Assembly (NCBI GenBank): GCA_033065855.1 | Contig: JAVXUO010002407.1 | Span: forward strand, 124,001 to 188,000 | Reading direction: 5' to 3' | From: Escallonia rubra | Lineage: Eukaryota > Streptophyta > Magnoliopsida > Escalloniales > Escalloniaceae | Length of the DNA stretch: 64,000 nt | Shown: in pieces, positions 1 through 13,027 of the stretch | How positions within the stretch are numbered: the stretch's first letter is position 1 | Layout of the letters: the number at the start of each line of letters is the position of its first letter | Position numbers and translations under genes: made by a program | Notes under the pieces: generated by a model | Told to the model about the DNA's origin: nothing | Databases searched by the model: none | What the model saw: the letters and a program-made list of their open reading frames with translations, nothing else

Positions 1-1070
1 TATGATTGAATCTCAGAAAATTGAAATGGCTCAAAGGGTCTATTTCTGAGTGTGGGAGAGGTGAGAAGGGTATTCTGGAGTAGTAGGTTCATACACCATC
101 CTAGCCTTGAGACTTGTGTTGTTACCACCAACCAATCAAGTTGAACCATTCTGCAGAAGACATTGGTGCAGGTAGAAAGTTGCACGAGATAAAAGTCACT
201 TTGCAAGAACTTGGAAGCTTTGTCAAGCCGAAAAAGGAATGTTGATTTGGCCAATCTTGTTGTACCTTCTACCTCCGATTGATAAAGTCACGCCACATTT
301 CTCCTGTGTGGCAACTTCTTCGGGCCCCTGTACGGACGTACAATACAAGTATTTGGACCCATGGTGATCCTCAATAGAGCTCTGATCCGCCTGTCAACCA
401 TCTATCTTGTTTCTCTGGCCCCTCCAAACGCTAAACATATATGTCAAGAATACCCACTAGAAGCACCCATCTGTTAAGACCAGAAAAGCCATTTGGCGTG
501 ACCGATCAAGACGACTCTTGTCCTTTGCTCCCAATAATAGAAAACCCGGGGTGTCTAAGGTCCAAAAAACTTGAAATTGCAGTGCAGGGTGCCATACTTT
601 CCTAGGTGTATGAGTCCATTCCCACGCAAGGGCATGGTCCTAGAGACAAGGATTTCCAATTTGTTCGTGTGAGCTCCTTGACATAAGACAATGACCTTCT
701 TGGCCTTGTGTTGCCACAGCTAAGGTTTGTCTTGTAGCTTCTCGGGTCTAAGACCACGGTGACCTATGGCTCCTGAACCAGGATTGCACCATGGCCTTGG
801 TGGTGCTAAGTGTCTATTCTTTTAACTGTACCCCAGGGGATCATGAGTACTTTCAGAATGCAGGTTCAACGCTTATTATGTTAAATTGCAGTTTCTTATT
901 TGAATTTTGATGGAATTTTTTTGGGCTAGCCCAGATACATATGTCATTGTAGATTTTATCAAAACAGCGTCAGCTCTGAGTTATAGTACCTTTTACTTCA
1001 CTTTAATACATAATACTTTGATAAAAGTTATAGCAGATTTGGCGGTAGAGGTTGCCCTTTTTTTTAATTC

Positions 1071-1157
1071 CATTCCATTGTGTCTCCCAATTACCCTTCC
1101 ATGTTGGCCTTTTTTTTTTTTCATTCCATTGCATCTCCCAATTACCCTTCCATGTTG
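1071..1157. repeat. Two-copy 51-bp tandem duplication
   Basis: A segment starting CATTCCATTG and ending CTTCCATGTTG occurs at 1071 and again at 1122, with a T-rich run between the copies. The copies differ by very few bases, so the duplication looks recent. No coding frame depends on it. Confidence 0.75.
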
Positions 1158-2074
1158 ATAGTCGTTTTTGCTTTCTGCCCTATTTAGAGTTATTTATTGC
1201 TACTACAAGTGTATCTAGAGATATTGCCCTAGTAAAAAATATGTTCTCGTAGGCACCATGATGATTTTCACAATTAGCTATTTGTTTTGCCCCTAATCTT
1301 CATCCCCATTTTTCCTCTTGAAGACTTTCCTATGTTCTTTCTTCGTCAATGACTTGATCACAATGAGCTTTACGGTCCCTCCCACTTCTCAAAGTCCGAA
1401 GCATGCTTCTTGTCTCCGAAATTCGTATTTAGGTCCCCATTTTTAGCAGTTTTCACTCGACTTAAAACTTAGAAGGCACCTAATATAGGAACATGGGCAC
1501 ACTTATCAAACTCGCATACCTGAGATTATGTTTAGTATACTTGCTAACCCTCATATTTAAGAAATATCACTGACCCCACTCACATCTGAAATTTTTTTGC
1601 TACTACGACCTCTTGTATATCGACAATTAATGGTCTCTAAATATTCTTAATGGCTTTTCTAGTATCACTTTCAGCGACACTTCTTAACAACACATTTTTA
1701 ACGTCACTAAATAAAAGCTACTAAAAACTATTTCTCGGCCATTAATTATCGGTATAGGGTTGTAAAAATCTTCCTACAACCCAGGTAACAGTGAAAAGTT
1801 TCCTTCACACTTTGCTCAACGCATCACATACCCCCTTTCGTTATCTCTCAGTCCATTTTTGGTTTAAAATCTTTTTAAAACCCCAAAGTACCTTTATTAC
1901 CATCACCTTAATCATTAGCCCTATCGCCCACAATCAAGGCTGCCATCCCCACTATCAATCATCATCACCGCGACGACCAATCCATCTCGTGTAAGCCCTA
2001 TCGTAAAAATCTAGCATCCCAACCAGCTAGTTCCATATCTCAACAGTTGCCACCAAATCCCCCATGCCAAACAA

Positions 2075-2180
2075 CAATCCACATGCACACAGACACAGAC
2101 ACATGCACATGCACACACACACGTAGACGCGCGCTCGAGCACACATACACACACATAAAACACACACTAATCACACAGTA
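2075..2180. repeat. CA-rich microsatellite-like patch
   Basis: This is imperfect CA/ACAC simple sequence, broken by a short GC-rich section near 2120-2140. It is low-complexity DNA and the open frames across it are compositional artefacts. Confidence 0.6.
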
Positions 2181-2879
2181 CTATGCCAACTATCGTCACC
2201 CAAGCCACCATTGCGCACACATACTTGGTGGTGGATTTTTAGTGGATCTGATATGATCATTACGAATTGGTTGGTGGATCTGGTATTGTGGTCAGCTTGT
2301 GTTAGTTGGTTCTCATTGCTGGTGGTGGAATCCGCTGATGGTGGTTGATTTGTGTCGGTATACGTAGGAACATTAGTTAGGGGTGGGCTGAAAACGACGC
2401 TAAAGATTAAGACTAGGAAGGGCCCTTTTCAATTCGTACTCCTTAGGTTGGTGTTGGTTTCTTAAAGAGTGGGGATAGGAAACTCTGAAATTACGGTGGA
2501 AGGATTTGTCATTGTTGAACGCTCGTGGATTTGTACAAAAAAGGAGACCATTCATTTGAAAATTGGCCATGAATCACAGGTTTTAAAAGCCCTAACTTAT
2601 AAATCGACACATTATTATGCTTGATGGTATGATAGGGAAATTCAATTAACTAAGTGTGTTTGGAAATTTCATTTCAAATACTCAAATATTTTTGTTTGGA
2701 ACATCAAAAAATAAAATTGGAATTAAATTTTATGGAATTTAACATGACTTGTTTCTATACTTTGAAATTCGATGAAAAATGGTCGGATTTCATGAGATTT
2801 GAATTTACTTAAAAATATTATTTACCTATCTTACCATTTCTTAAATCTCTATGCCCAATGAACCGACCAGCATAGTCTT

Positions 2880-3290
2880 CGCCACTGCTGCCACACCACT
2901 TTTACTACCCCTACCACCACTGTTGCCACCATAATGTTACTGTCACTACTACCATTAATGGACCGCTATACCCATCACCAGTGGACGGTTACACCCACCA
3001 CAACCGCCACACTATTGTCATCGCCACACGACATGACACCCCCTACCACCACAGTCACTACCGATGTCAAGTGTATTACATAGACCATCACAACCATCAT
3101 TATCGTCAATAGATCGCCATTGTTGCTTCTGCTGCCACAACAATACTAATACCAACACCACCATCATTAATGCTACCACCACCGGCATTATAACTATCAT
3201 TACCACTAGTGTAACTATATTAACCATGTGACGACCAACATGTATGTCATCGCAATCACCACGTCTTCATTGCCGCCACCATGGTTATTA
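2880..3290. repeat. CCA/ACC-rich low-complexity DNA, left half
   Basis: The stretch is imperfect CCA, CAC and ATC triplets. It matches the composition of 15303-15770 on the far side of the LTR element. Open frames on either strand here simply translate the triplets. Confidence 0.6.
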
Positions 3291-3294
3291 TCGC

Positions 3295-3697
3295 TGATAT
3301 AACTCAAATATAACTCACAATAATTAGGGGACACCCGGCGATTCCTAGTCAAACTGGGAGATTTATGATTATCTTATCACGATTCTAAAAGAGACTTTAG
3401 AGATTGTGACGTGATCATCGAGGATCTTAATGCGATCCTAACACATCTGGCCCACGCCCCAGTCCTACTAGGACTTTCCTCCTACAGCTATATAAATGGG
3501 TCTACCCCCCATGTATGAGGACAATTACACAATTCATACTTTTTCAGAGTTATTATTCTATAACTGCGCTCTGACTTAAGCATCGAAGAGTTCTCCGCCA
3601 GGAACTCTACCCGGCGGTCACTCGTTTTCTATCTTGCAGGTCATCGGTCCAGGTTCGGGTTCCGTAAAGTACGCGGATCATATTTTTAGCAGCAACA
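3295..3697 (+). repeat. Left LTR of the non-autonomous element
   Basis: This LTR runs from TGATATAACTC to AGCAGCAACA and pairs with 14899-15302. A TATA-like TATATAAA lies near 3490, shared with the other LTR, where a transcript could start. The copies differ at scattered positions, which shows the insertion is not very recent. Confidence 0.88.
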
Positions 3698-3720
3698 GAT
3701 TGACGCCATCCGTGGGACCC
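3698..3720 (+). other. Candidate primer-binding site
   Basis: The bases straight after the left LTR include GACGCCATCCGTGGGACC. This resembles the tRNA-primed sites placed here in many plant Ty3-type elements. I have not assigned the tRNA. Confidence 0.5.
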
Positions 3721-3749
3721 GCCAGCCTAGCCGATTGACCTAAAAAATT

Positions 3750-4790
3750 ATTAACAGTTGTATCACAAAATTGCTGGCGGTTACGTGCCAGAATTGTCGC
3801 CGCCGGAGTTCTCCAAGTTCAACTGTCGTTAAAAAGAAAATTTGGAATCCAGAATTTCTAGAATTGATTACAAGCTCCCACCGTCGTGAGGCCCAAGCAA
3901 CAATCGGCAGGCCATTACCGCCGTTCAATGGCGACAAGACAGCACCATCGCAATTAACGGCGACGATACTAACTCGCCAACAAACTTTACGACATCGCCA
4001 CCCCCCGGTCACGCTGGCTCAGTAAAAAACGTCACGACCAACAGTAGTCTCGTTCGCGAACCTGTGCCAGCACAACCGTACTACCGCCGACGTTCTCCGC
4101 AGCCATCAACAACGCCTACACGGGTAGGCCTATGCCCGCATAGCACAGACTCATCCACCGGAGTCACGGCCACCACAATCGGCCACGCCGTCGCAAAGCT
4201 GCCGAAGCAGCACCGTCGAGATCTACCCAGTTGCCACAATCGTAGCAGTTATGCCCAGATATGCGCCATCAACACGGCTCCGCGGTGGCTTCAATTGGTG
4301 CCGTCGCCGTCGCAACAGGCAGCGCCATCGTCGCCACGACGGGCAGTGCCGTCCCCTCCATGACAGGCAGCGCCGACGTTGCAAAACCCTAATGGCCACG
4401 CCGCCACTTCGAGGCTACAATCACAACAACTCAAAAGAAAAAAAAGAGAAGAGAAAAAGAATGGAGAAGGAGGAACGCCGCCGCCAATCGCAACCAACGG
4501 CAGCCAACTCGCCTTCCAAATCCCCGGCATCTCGAACAAACGTCACCACCGTGGCGCCGCTGTCCAGATTTGCGCCACCGATGGCCGCCGCCCTTGCTCC
4601 TGATACGCACCATCGCGGCTTACCGCGCCGTCCACAACGATCGGCGCCACGCGGCAGACGGCACTGCAGATCCGCAACCACACCTTTGCCGTCATCACGC
4701 CGGCGACCTTCCCCGACGTCGCGCCGTCCACCGCGAGTAAACGGAGACGGCACCGCTTGGCCGCCAGCTACCTACTCTTCTGTCAATGAA
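3750..4790. other. GC-rich internal region of the retrotransposon, non-coding
   Basis: Overlapping open frames on both strands, up to 252 codons, lie in this GC-rich stretch. Their translations are low-complexity Arg/Pro/Ser/Thr mixtures with no retroviral Cys-His box, protease or polymerase motif. Open frames on both strands at once point to base composition and not to selection. I see no gene. Confidence 0.6.
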
Positions 4791-4943
4791 AGAAAGGGGA
4801 CAGACAAAAAAGGTCAAATTCTCTCTTTTCACATTAACCCCATAAGAATGCATATTTACTTTTGGACCCACAGGATCTTTTGTCTTCCACATATGCCACA
4901 TTTTAAAAAAAAAGAATTAGATTTTTGGTCTATGAAAGACGCG

Positions 4944-5075
4944 TATTTATATTTAAGACCCCAAGGGTCTCATTTATCCGACTTAGGCCAGTACTTTTTA
5001 AACCATTAAGCTTTTACCTCGTTAAAAAGGCCTATTTAAATTTAAGATCCACAGGGTCTCATTTGTTTAACATAT
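4944..5075 (+). repeat. Two diverged copies of an 89-bp repeat
   Basis: TATTTATATTTAAGACC with AGGGTCTCATTT following at 4944 recurs in similar form at 5033. It belongs to the internal DNA of the non-autonomous retrotransposon. Confidence 0.5.
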
Positions 5076-5990
5076 GCCTCACACTCTTTAAAATCGATAT
5101 ATATTTTATTGCATATTTCGTCGCATATGTGTCGCTAACAATTTAAGCAACTATAATTTTAGGCGCTAGCAAGCCTCCTTAAGGCTGCTTCTCCTATGCG
5201 CTTCAAATACCTAGACCTATGTAATTTATGGTCTAGCATTGTGCAGTTACGTCAATTGGCACAAGCACATCGCATGTCGTGTCTTACCGACTGCTATGAC
5301 TTGTAAGCTTACTTGCGACACGCAGTGCAGTGCACCCTGTCGGCTAACTGACAAAGCCTTAATGAGGCCACGGTGTCTGAACACCGCTCTTAATTCTATG
5401 TTAAAAACATATTTGCGTTTTTATATGTTTTGTTGATTCAAAGGCTATTTTTTCAGTCACGTACTTTTATTTCTTACAAGGGTTTAAACTATGCCTGCGA
5501 ACATCAACAATGACGCATAAACCACTTCATAAGCAAGGAACAAATTCATAGCACCCTGCGACTAGAAGTCACGCCTAGGGTTTCTGCTGCAACATCTTGC
5601 CGACTCGGCATTTCTTGTTATCTCTTGATATTCGGTCACACAGTGACCTCGATCAGTAAATCTGAGCACTTTGCCAATAGCGTCGCTGATATGACGAACT
5701 CCATGCCCTCTAGCTTTATATGCTCGTCCAGTCAAGCAGGCATATAGTCTTCTATATTGATCCCACAGGTCTTCTTGCGACCGGGCCTAGGCTGAAAAGC
5801 CATCTTTATATATCCACACCTCTTCAAAGGCGGGGAGCTTCATATCTTATGAGATCATTCTTATACGGGCCTAATGCCCTGTGCCCTCTTAGGCAGGGGG
5901 GCTTCATAGCAGTGGACATGTTACGAACTCAATGCTTCGCGCCTTCTTATTTAGAGTCGCAACAACAAGTACTTGTTGCTTCGACAAAAA

Positions 5991-6285
5991 CCCTCGAGGG
6001 CATTTTCATGAGCTTTGCGCTCCATCCGCCCCCGAGGGCGCGTACGACGAGAACTCTTAAGTTCCGTCAAACCCTCGAGGATATTTGCATGAGCTCCGAG
6101 CTCTATCCTCCCCCAAGGGCGCGTACGACGAGAACTCTTAAGTTCCGTCAAACCCTCGAGGGTATTTGCATGAGCTCCGAGCTCTATCCGCCCCCGAGGG
6201 TATTTGCATGAGCTCCGAGCTCGATCCGCCCCCGAGGGCGCGTACGACGAGAACTCTCAAGTTTCGTCAAACCGTCGAGGGTATT
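5991..6285 (+). repeat. 81-bp tandem repeat array, left part
   Basis: Units start at 5991, 6072 and 6153 with CCCTCGAGG, and each contains GAGGGCGCGTACGACGAGAAC. A fourth unit carries an extra 38-bp partial copy before the array is cut at 6285 by the solo LTR. The array resumes at 14080 on the far side. Because 81 bp is 27 codons, the open frame at 5720-6211 runs through the repeats and gives a repeating peptide, but nothing suggests that it is expressed. Confidence 0.85.
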
Positions 6286-6720
6286 TGTAATATCCCGAAC
6301 TTCGAGAGCAAGTTAAAGTAACCATCTGGGCTCCAAAAAAATAAATAAAAATAAACGAGCGTTAAATTTGAGCAATGCTCGGGTATTAGCAGTGCATAAG
6401 GTCTTAAAAAGATTTTGGGGCAAAAATGTAAATTTTGAAAATTTGAAAACTTGAGGGACTATTTTGCAATTTTATGAAAATAATTTAAAAACCATGTTTT
6501 CTTAGAGTCTTGCCACCACCCAGGGGCGGAGGCACGTTAGGACAAGGGGGGGCTGAAGCACCCCCCGACTTCTGGGAATTTTTTTTTTTTTTGGGAATCG
6601 CGTTGACCCCGTTCCTGAGATCCCGTTCCCCGAGGCCGATACATGTTCCCCAATCCCCGATACCCGTTCCCCAAGACTGGCCGAGAGGCACAATCTCTCT
6701 CTCTCTCACACGGACTCACT

Positions 6721-6900
6721 CTCACCGGCGACAGCTCAACCTTACCCACCGGCGACTGCTCCACGGCTCCACCCACCGGCGACAGCTCCTTCAACGGCGA
6801 CAGGCGACAGCTCCACCCACCGGCGACAGCTCCTTCAACGGCGACAGCTCCTTCAGACAGCTCCATCCACCGGCGACAGCTCCACCCACCGGCGAGCCTT
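6721..6900 (+). repeat. GC-rich short tandem repeats at the 5' end of the hAT element
   Basis: Imperfect units built on CACCGGCGACAGCTC recur about ten times, some extended by TTCAACGGCGACAGCTC. They lie upstream of the transposase start. Subterminal repeats are usual transposase-binding sites in hAT elements, but here that role is only inferred. Confidence 0.6.
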
Positions 6901-7398
6901 CGACGACGACGACTCGTCACGACGGAGTGACGCCGTGAGCTCGTGACCGGACGAGTGATGACGACCGTCGACCTCCGCTGTCCCGCAGTCCCGCGACGCG
7001 CCGGCGCCGACGCCCTTGAAGAACCAGATCTGAATTCTCATCTGAGTCATCTTGGCCTTGCGTGAGTGGTGACTGGTGAGTCTTCCCTCTTGCTCAGTTG
7101 CTCTTAGATGCTGAATGAATAATGAATTGTTGTACCTGTCTGCTAGTTGCTTTTAGTTTAATATGTTACATTTGCTGAATGAATAATGAATTGCTGTCTG
7201 CTCAGTTGCTTTTAGTTTAATATGTTACGTTTATATTTTAGTTTAATATGTTACATTTATATTTTAGTTTAATATGTTAAATTTAGTGTAATATGCTAAT
7301 ATAATAATATGTACAATTATTTAATTATGTGAATTTGTGTTGAGATATTGAGATATTGAAATTTTATTCCAATGTGCGTATGTGTGTGTTTTTTCAGA

Positions 7399-10300
7399 AT
7401 GGAAAAGTTTTTTAAAAAGCTAGGAAAATTGGCAGAATCCTCGCAGCCTAGTCAAGATAGTATTCTACAGTCTTCAACTTTAACAGTAACGGACAAGGCT
7501 CATTTTGTGCATTGAGATGTTGATTTCGGGGGTTCAAGTAGAATTCGTGATGAGTTCAACTCTGATGAGCTTATTGCGGATCCTGGCTTGCGTCCGAATA
7601 TTATGAATTATAGTCCCAATATTCGAGATAAAGTTCGACGAACATATTGGTCGAAAGGTCCTTGCCAACCTCGTAGCCACAATTTTCCATTTACACAATT
7701 CGGGAAACAATCTCGTCGATTTGTTTCTTCTTGGTTTGACCGTCATGCGAGTTGGTTGGAGTATAGTGTAGCAAAAGATGAAGCATATTGTTTATGTTGC
7801 TACTTATTTAGAAGTGCTCATAGATAGCAAGTGGGTGGTGGTACTTTTGTCAGTCATGGTTTTAACGATTGGAGAAAGAAGGAAAAATTGGAAAAACATG
7901 TTGGGGAAGTCGATAGTGCACACAACCTTGCTTTAAGTAAGTGTCAAGCATTTGATAACCCGACGCAGAGTATTGAAGTTGTTTTGTCTAAGCAAACAAA
8001 TGAAAGTAAGGTTCAATACCGTACTCGCTTGACAGCATCAATTGATGTCATTCGGTTGCTCTTACGTCAGGGTTTGTCTTTCCGTGGGCATGATGAATCT
8101 AACGAATCTGAGAATCAGGGAAACTTTCTAGAAATTTTAGAGTTCCTTTCGGATCACAATGAGTGTGTGAAAAAAGTCACGCTGTCAAATGCGCCTCAGA
8201 ATCTCAAATTGACATCACCAACAGTTCAGAAAGGAATTGTTAGTGCCATTGCTGGAGAAATAAGAGATGCAATTGTTGGAGACATTAAAACTGAATTATT
8301 TTCCATTTTAGTTGACGAGTGTCGTGATGCCTCAGTCAAAGAGCAAATGGGAGTTGTTTTGAGATATGTGGACAAAAGAGGACGTGTCGTTAAACGTTTT
8401 ATTCGTATTGTCCATGTTGAAAGTACTGCTGCCTTATCACTGAAAAACGCGATTGATGGTTTGTTTTTAATGCATGAATTGAGTATTTCAAGAGTTCGTG
8501 GACAAGGCTATGACGGAGCAAGTAATATGCAAGGTGAATTCAATGGTCTTAAAGCCTTAATTCAAAGGGAGAATGAAACTGCTTATTATATTCATTGTTT
8601 TGCTCATCAACTTTAGCTAACTCTTGTAGCCGTTGCAAAGAAACACAATCAGATTTCGTTACTCTTTAATTTGGTTACTAGGGTAGTAAACACCGTGGGA
8701 GTCTCATGCAAACTAAGAGATGCTCTTCGAGAAAGTGAAGCCTTTCATCTTGTTCATGCTCTTGCAAATGGTGATATTACAAGTGGTCGGGGTTTAAATC
8801 AGGAACATGGCATCAAAAGAGCAGGAGATACCCGTTGGGGATCACATTTTGGTGCATTATTGAATTTGATTCTTATGTTTGCTTCAGTGATAGACGTGCT
8901 TAATAAGGTTGCTGACGATGCTACATATTATGATCAGAGAGGCGAAGCATTGTGCCTTTTGCAGACGGTGCCAACTTATGATTTTGCCTTTAACATGCAT
9001 TTGATGAAGACTGTTTTGGGGATAACAAACGAACTTTCACAAGCATTGCAAAAGAAAGATCAAAACATTGTAAATGCAATGAATTTGGTAAGCATAACAA
9101 AGCAACAATTACAGAGGTTGAGAGATTATGGGTGGGAAGGCTTGTTGGAAGAGGTTTCAAGATTTTGTGTAAAATATGAAATTGAAGTATTGGACATGAG
9201 TGCGAGGTTTGTAACCCCGGGGAGGCGAAAACGTAATGCTGAAGAAGGTACAAATCTTTATCACTATCGTATTGATACGTTTTTAGCTGTTGTTGATTTG
9301 CAAATCAGTGAATTGAATAATCGTTTCAATGAGGTAACTTCAGAGTTGTTTATTTGTATGGCATGTCTCGATCCAAGTAATGATTTTTCTGCTTTTAATA
9401 AGCAAAAATTGATACGCCTTGCACAATTTTATCCATATGACTTTTCTCCAATAGAGCTTATGATACTTGGAAGTCAGCTTGAGACTTATATTATGGATGT
9501 GCGGTCATGTGAAGAGCTTTATGATGCAAAGGGAATTAGGGATGACAATGGGGTGGGTCAGATGCGGATTTTATGAAATCCGTACCCGCCCCGGTAATCC
9601 TAACACACTGCCCCGCCCCGGTACCGGGTCAAGGGATGGGAATACCATCCCCGATCCGATAGAGTATTAGAAAATCCATTCCCGCCCCGATCCGCCCCGA
9701 CCTTTATAATTTTGAATTTTATCTCCAAAGTTCGTATAGAATTCTTCTCAATGCAGTTTGCATTATTGCAGTATTATCTTCCCAAATGAGAACTATATGC
9801 AGCTGGAACCTAAGAGAAATGATAACTACAATAACTTGGGTTTTCACTTTTTCTCATTTCAGCAAGGCCTTGAAGCAATTCCACCCGTAAATCTTCTAAC
9901 TAGTGCTGTAAACATAAAATCCAAGAAATAATAAAACTAAAGAACTTATCAAATTGCAAATCTATCTGATCTGCAAAATTTCAAAACTGCAAATCTTCAC
10001 ACTAAGAACACAACCCATTGCTTTGACTCTCTTGTATGGGATCGTAACATCAACATTTGGGGCTTTCGATTCGGCGCGTCACAGTCGCAACACTTGGCGA
10101 GCAGATCCCTCCACGAGCAGAGCCGCAACTGAAGGTATAACGGTGGACGGTGTTTGGTTGAGAGGTGGTCCGCGGAAGAGAAGACAGGCGGTGGGAGAAT
10201 TGGCCAAGGCTGACGGCACCGCGGAAGTGGTCGTCCGGTGGAGACGGAGAGTACTGGCCGTGCGCCGACCACCGTGCAGTACTGCGGTGGTCCGTGGGCG

Positions 10301-10977
10301 TGGAGACTAGAGAGGCAGAGAGCCAGCCGAGAGTGGAGAGCCGTGAGAGTGAGAAGGCAGTACAGCCGCACATATTAGGGATTTTAGGGTTTGCAAGAAA
10401 AAAACAAGGAACGTGTATATATATGGTATCCTATTGACGGCTAAGATCAACTAAAGAATTAGGGTACGGCTAAGATTAACTAAAGAACTAGGGTACACCG
10501 GGGCGGGGCGGGTCGGATCACGGGGCGGATTTAAGGGTATACCATACCCGACCCTAACCCGCTGCGGGTTTTTAAAAAAAATACCATACCCGCCCCACGC
10601 CCCGGTCAAAGTCAAAATAACCCGCCCCTATCGGGGCGGGGCGGGGCGGATATCCGCGGGTACGGATTTTTTTGCCATCCCTAAAGGGAATTGGTGAACT
10701 TGCTATGAAGTTAGTTGAGTTGAAAAAGGATGTGATATATCCTTTGGTGTACTTGCTCATAAAATTGGTCTTATTCTTGCCTGTTGCAACTGCTACTGTG
10801 GAAATGGCTTTCTCTACGATGAAGATAATAAAGACTCGACTTCAGAATCGAATGGGAGATGAATGGATGAATGATAGTTTGATTTGCTACATTGAGAAAA
10901 ATGTCTTCAAAACTATTGGGAACGAGGCTATTATCAAGCGTTACCAATCTTCGGGACCTCATCGAATAGTAATTTAG
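7399..10977 (+). pseudogene. hAT-family transposase pseudogene
   Basis: The frame opens at ATG 7399 and stays in one phase to TAA 10975-10977; without the MITE and its duplicate it would be 808 codons. It has the order known for ZMYM1/TTF-type hAT transposases: a TTF-type zinc-finger region (about 7580-7830, with PCQPRSHNFPF and a CLCCYLF cluster), a DUF4371-like catalytic part (about 7900-9100, with VDECRDASVKEQ, GQGYDGASNMQG and CFAHQL), and a C-terminal hAT dimerisation domain (10672-10977, with LPVATATVEMAFSTMKIIKTRL). Three in-frame stops break it: TGA at 7513, TAG at 7825 and TAG at 8614. The MITE at 9537-10683 adds a further break. It cannot make a full transposase without repair. Confidence 0.9.
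9537..10683. mobile_element. hAT-type MITE inside the transposase gene
   Basis: The element runs from TAGGGATGACAA to TTGCCATCCCTA, near-perfect terminal inverted repeats, and is flanked by an exact 8-bp duplication AAGGGAAT (9529-9536 and 10684-10691). It is 1147 bp. With the 8-bp duplicate the insertion is 1155 bp, so removing it restores the transposase frame. The subterminal DNA is rich in GGGGCGGG and CCCGCCCC in inverted orientation. There is no transposase of its own. A diverged relative lies at 19875-20852. Confidence 0.93.
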
Positions 10978-13027
10978 TAATTTTGCTTGTAAACGCTCGG
11001 AGTATAATTTGTATATTTTTTTGTTTGTACTTGTAAAAAGTCTTTAATGACTCTCGTGAAACTTAATATTACTTTTTGTATGCTTTATAAGTGCACTTTG
11101 ATTTTAATATTATTTTAATTAAAAATTTGATAACGGACATATAATTTTTGCACCCCCTGAAAAATATTCCTGGCTCCGCCCCTGCTACCACCTACTAGCT
11201 TGCAATGACTAAGCTAATTAACTAGTAAAATATTGGACGTGGATAATTGGGATCTCGGGTAAGAAATTGAAGAGAAAAAAAAACAAAACCAAAAGAGGAA
11301 ACTTTCCATTTCGGGAAAGCATGAACAGTAACCCAAACAAAGAACAGAAAAGAGAAGGAAAATAAAAGAGAGAAGAGGCAGAGAGAAATCGGAGGAAGAA
11401 GAAGAGGAATTATGCAAAACTTTTGAAGGTATTCATTTCCTTCGCGGTATTAAATTGGTTTGTGATCTAGTGTGTGAAATTAGTGAGCTTGTGTGTGTGG
11501 TTGACCGTGAGTGTGTGTTCTTGAAGACATGGGTTACGGATTATGAACTGTGAGTGTAACTGCGTAATTTAAATGGGATAAGGATGTGTTTTGGTGAAGT
11601 TAATCCTATGTAGGTGTTTTTCTTGGTGGATTGATGGCAAATTCGTGGGTGTATGTGTGAGTTTTCAGGGGCCATGTGCTTCGGCTGAAGGTTGAAGATG
11701 AAGATGTGTGTGTTTTGGGGTGAAATACTAGGTGTTTAAATCTGAATAGTAGTTGTTTTCGTCGCTAATACTAGAAATTAATTTAGGCAGTTTTTCACGA
11801 ATTTCTGTAAAATTCTAGGGCCAAAATTAGACAAAGTCCAAATCTGTAACCCCCAACATTTTTACAAGATGTACGCTCTGGAATTTTTCGGAAATTTTTG
11901 GTATCCGCGAAGGGCGCTAAATTAGGGCATCGACTAAACAAAATTATTGAATTATTTAACCTAGTAAACCAAGTTATTTTATTCTGAAATTTTTATGAAA
12001 ACTCTATTTTACTGATATGATTCATTATCTAAAATTTTGTACGATTTTGAGGCCGATGAGTATTTTTTCGCGAAACAAGCTTTTTAGCGCTCGGTCCAGA
12101 CATCGGTTCGGAATTTTCGGATGAAAATTCTCTAAGATACTTTCTAAGCCATAAATGATATTAGGATGCTTAAAATAACATTTTAAGATGTTTTTGGGAT
12201 TTTTCCAGTGCCGGAAACCCGAAGGGGTATTTTGGTAATTTGCCACGGCAATTTGTTAATTTGCCACCCCGAAGGGGTATTTTGGTAATTTGACCTAAGA
12301 AAGGTATTTTTGCATAAATTTACATATGGGAAGCTTATTTCAGTGATTCTACTTATGGAAAGACCATTTTGGTAATTTAAGTCCGAGATGGACATTTTGG
12401 TAATTTTACACCCTAGGGGCGTTTCGGTAATTTTACATACCCGGTGAGGGGAGGTTCATTTTGGGAGTATGCGTGAGTCTGTATTAAGTTATAATATTTT
12501 GCTATAGTCTGTGTTCTAATGGTTCGATTATTTCGTTTCGGTTAACGTTAAAGACTTCCAGTTAGATAGTTTAGCTGCGGATCCAGGTAAGGGATTCTAT
12601 CTGAACCTTGGGTAAGGACTTTCGTCCGAACCCTTATTTTGATAACTCATACTCGTAAGTACTCATTGATTTACTTATGGCTAATGCCGAACTCTGAATT
12701 GTGTATTACTATCAGCATGTTATTGCCCAGAAAACCCCGATATTGAACCTAAATCGGTTATTTAGAAATCTTTTGATGCTTGCCTATTATGACATGCTGA
12801 GAAAAATTAATAATCGCATGTTATTTGGATTTGTCATCGCCATTCGTTTGGACTCTATAATATTAATACAAGTTGCATTACTTGCCTTGAAAACCTTTCA
12901 TTGAGCCCTAAAACGTTTATGGGAACTCTTATCGATGCTCATTATCTATTACCCATCGAGCATTGAATAACATGTTGTATTATCGAATTGTTGTCATTCT
13001 ATACATTGACATGAGATTTTGCATTGA

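Larger units (their letters stand above)
1..2650. other. Intergenic DNA without a recognisable gene
   Basis: No open frame here resembles a protein I know, and none is long. The stretch holds a short tandem duplication at 1071-1157, a CA-rich simple-sequence patch at about 2075-2180, and a block at 1650-1790 related in inverted orientation to 35400-35550. It may be old transposon debris, but I see no terminal repeats that would define an element. Confidence 0.6.
6521..11185 (+). mobile_element. hAT transposon, Tip100-like, with a broken transposase
   Basis: The ends are CAGGGGCGGAG at 6521 and its exact reverse complement CTCCGCCCCTG ending at 11185, an 11-bp terminal inverted repeat like that of Tip100 elements. 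The 8-bp flanks CCACCACC (6513-6520) and CTACCACC (11186-11193) match at seven of eight bases, as a hAT target duplication should. The interior holds a single transposase reading frame interrupted by stops and by a MITE. The total is 4665 bp, or about 3.5 kb before the MITE inserted. Confidence 0.9.

Noticed and set aside
4064..5009. Open frames up to 252 codons on both strands
   Set aside because: They overlap on both strands in GC-rich retrotransposon DNA and translate to low-complexity Arg/Pro/Ser with no domain.
5720..6211. 163-codon frame with a repeating peptide
   Set aside because: It follows from an 81-bp tandem repeat whose length is a multiple of three; nothing suggests a gene.
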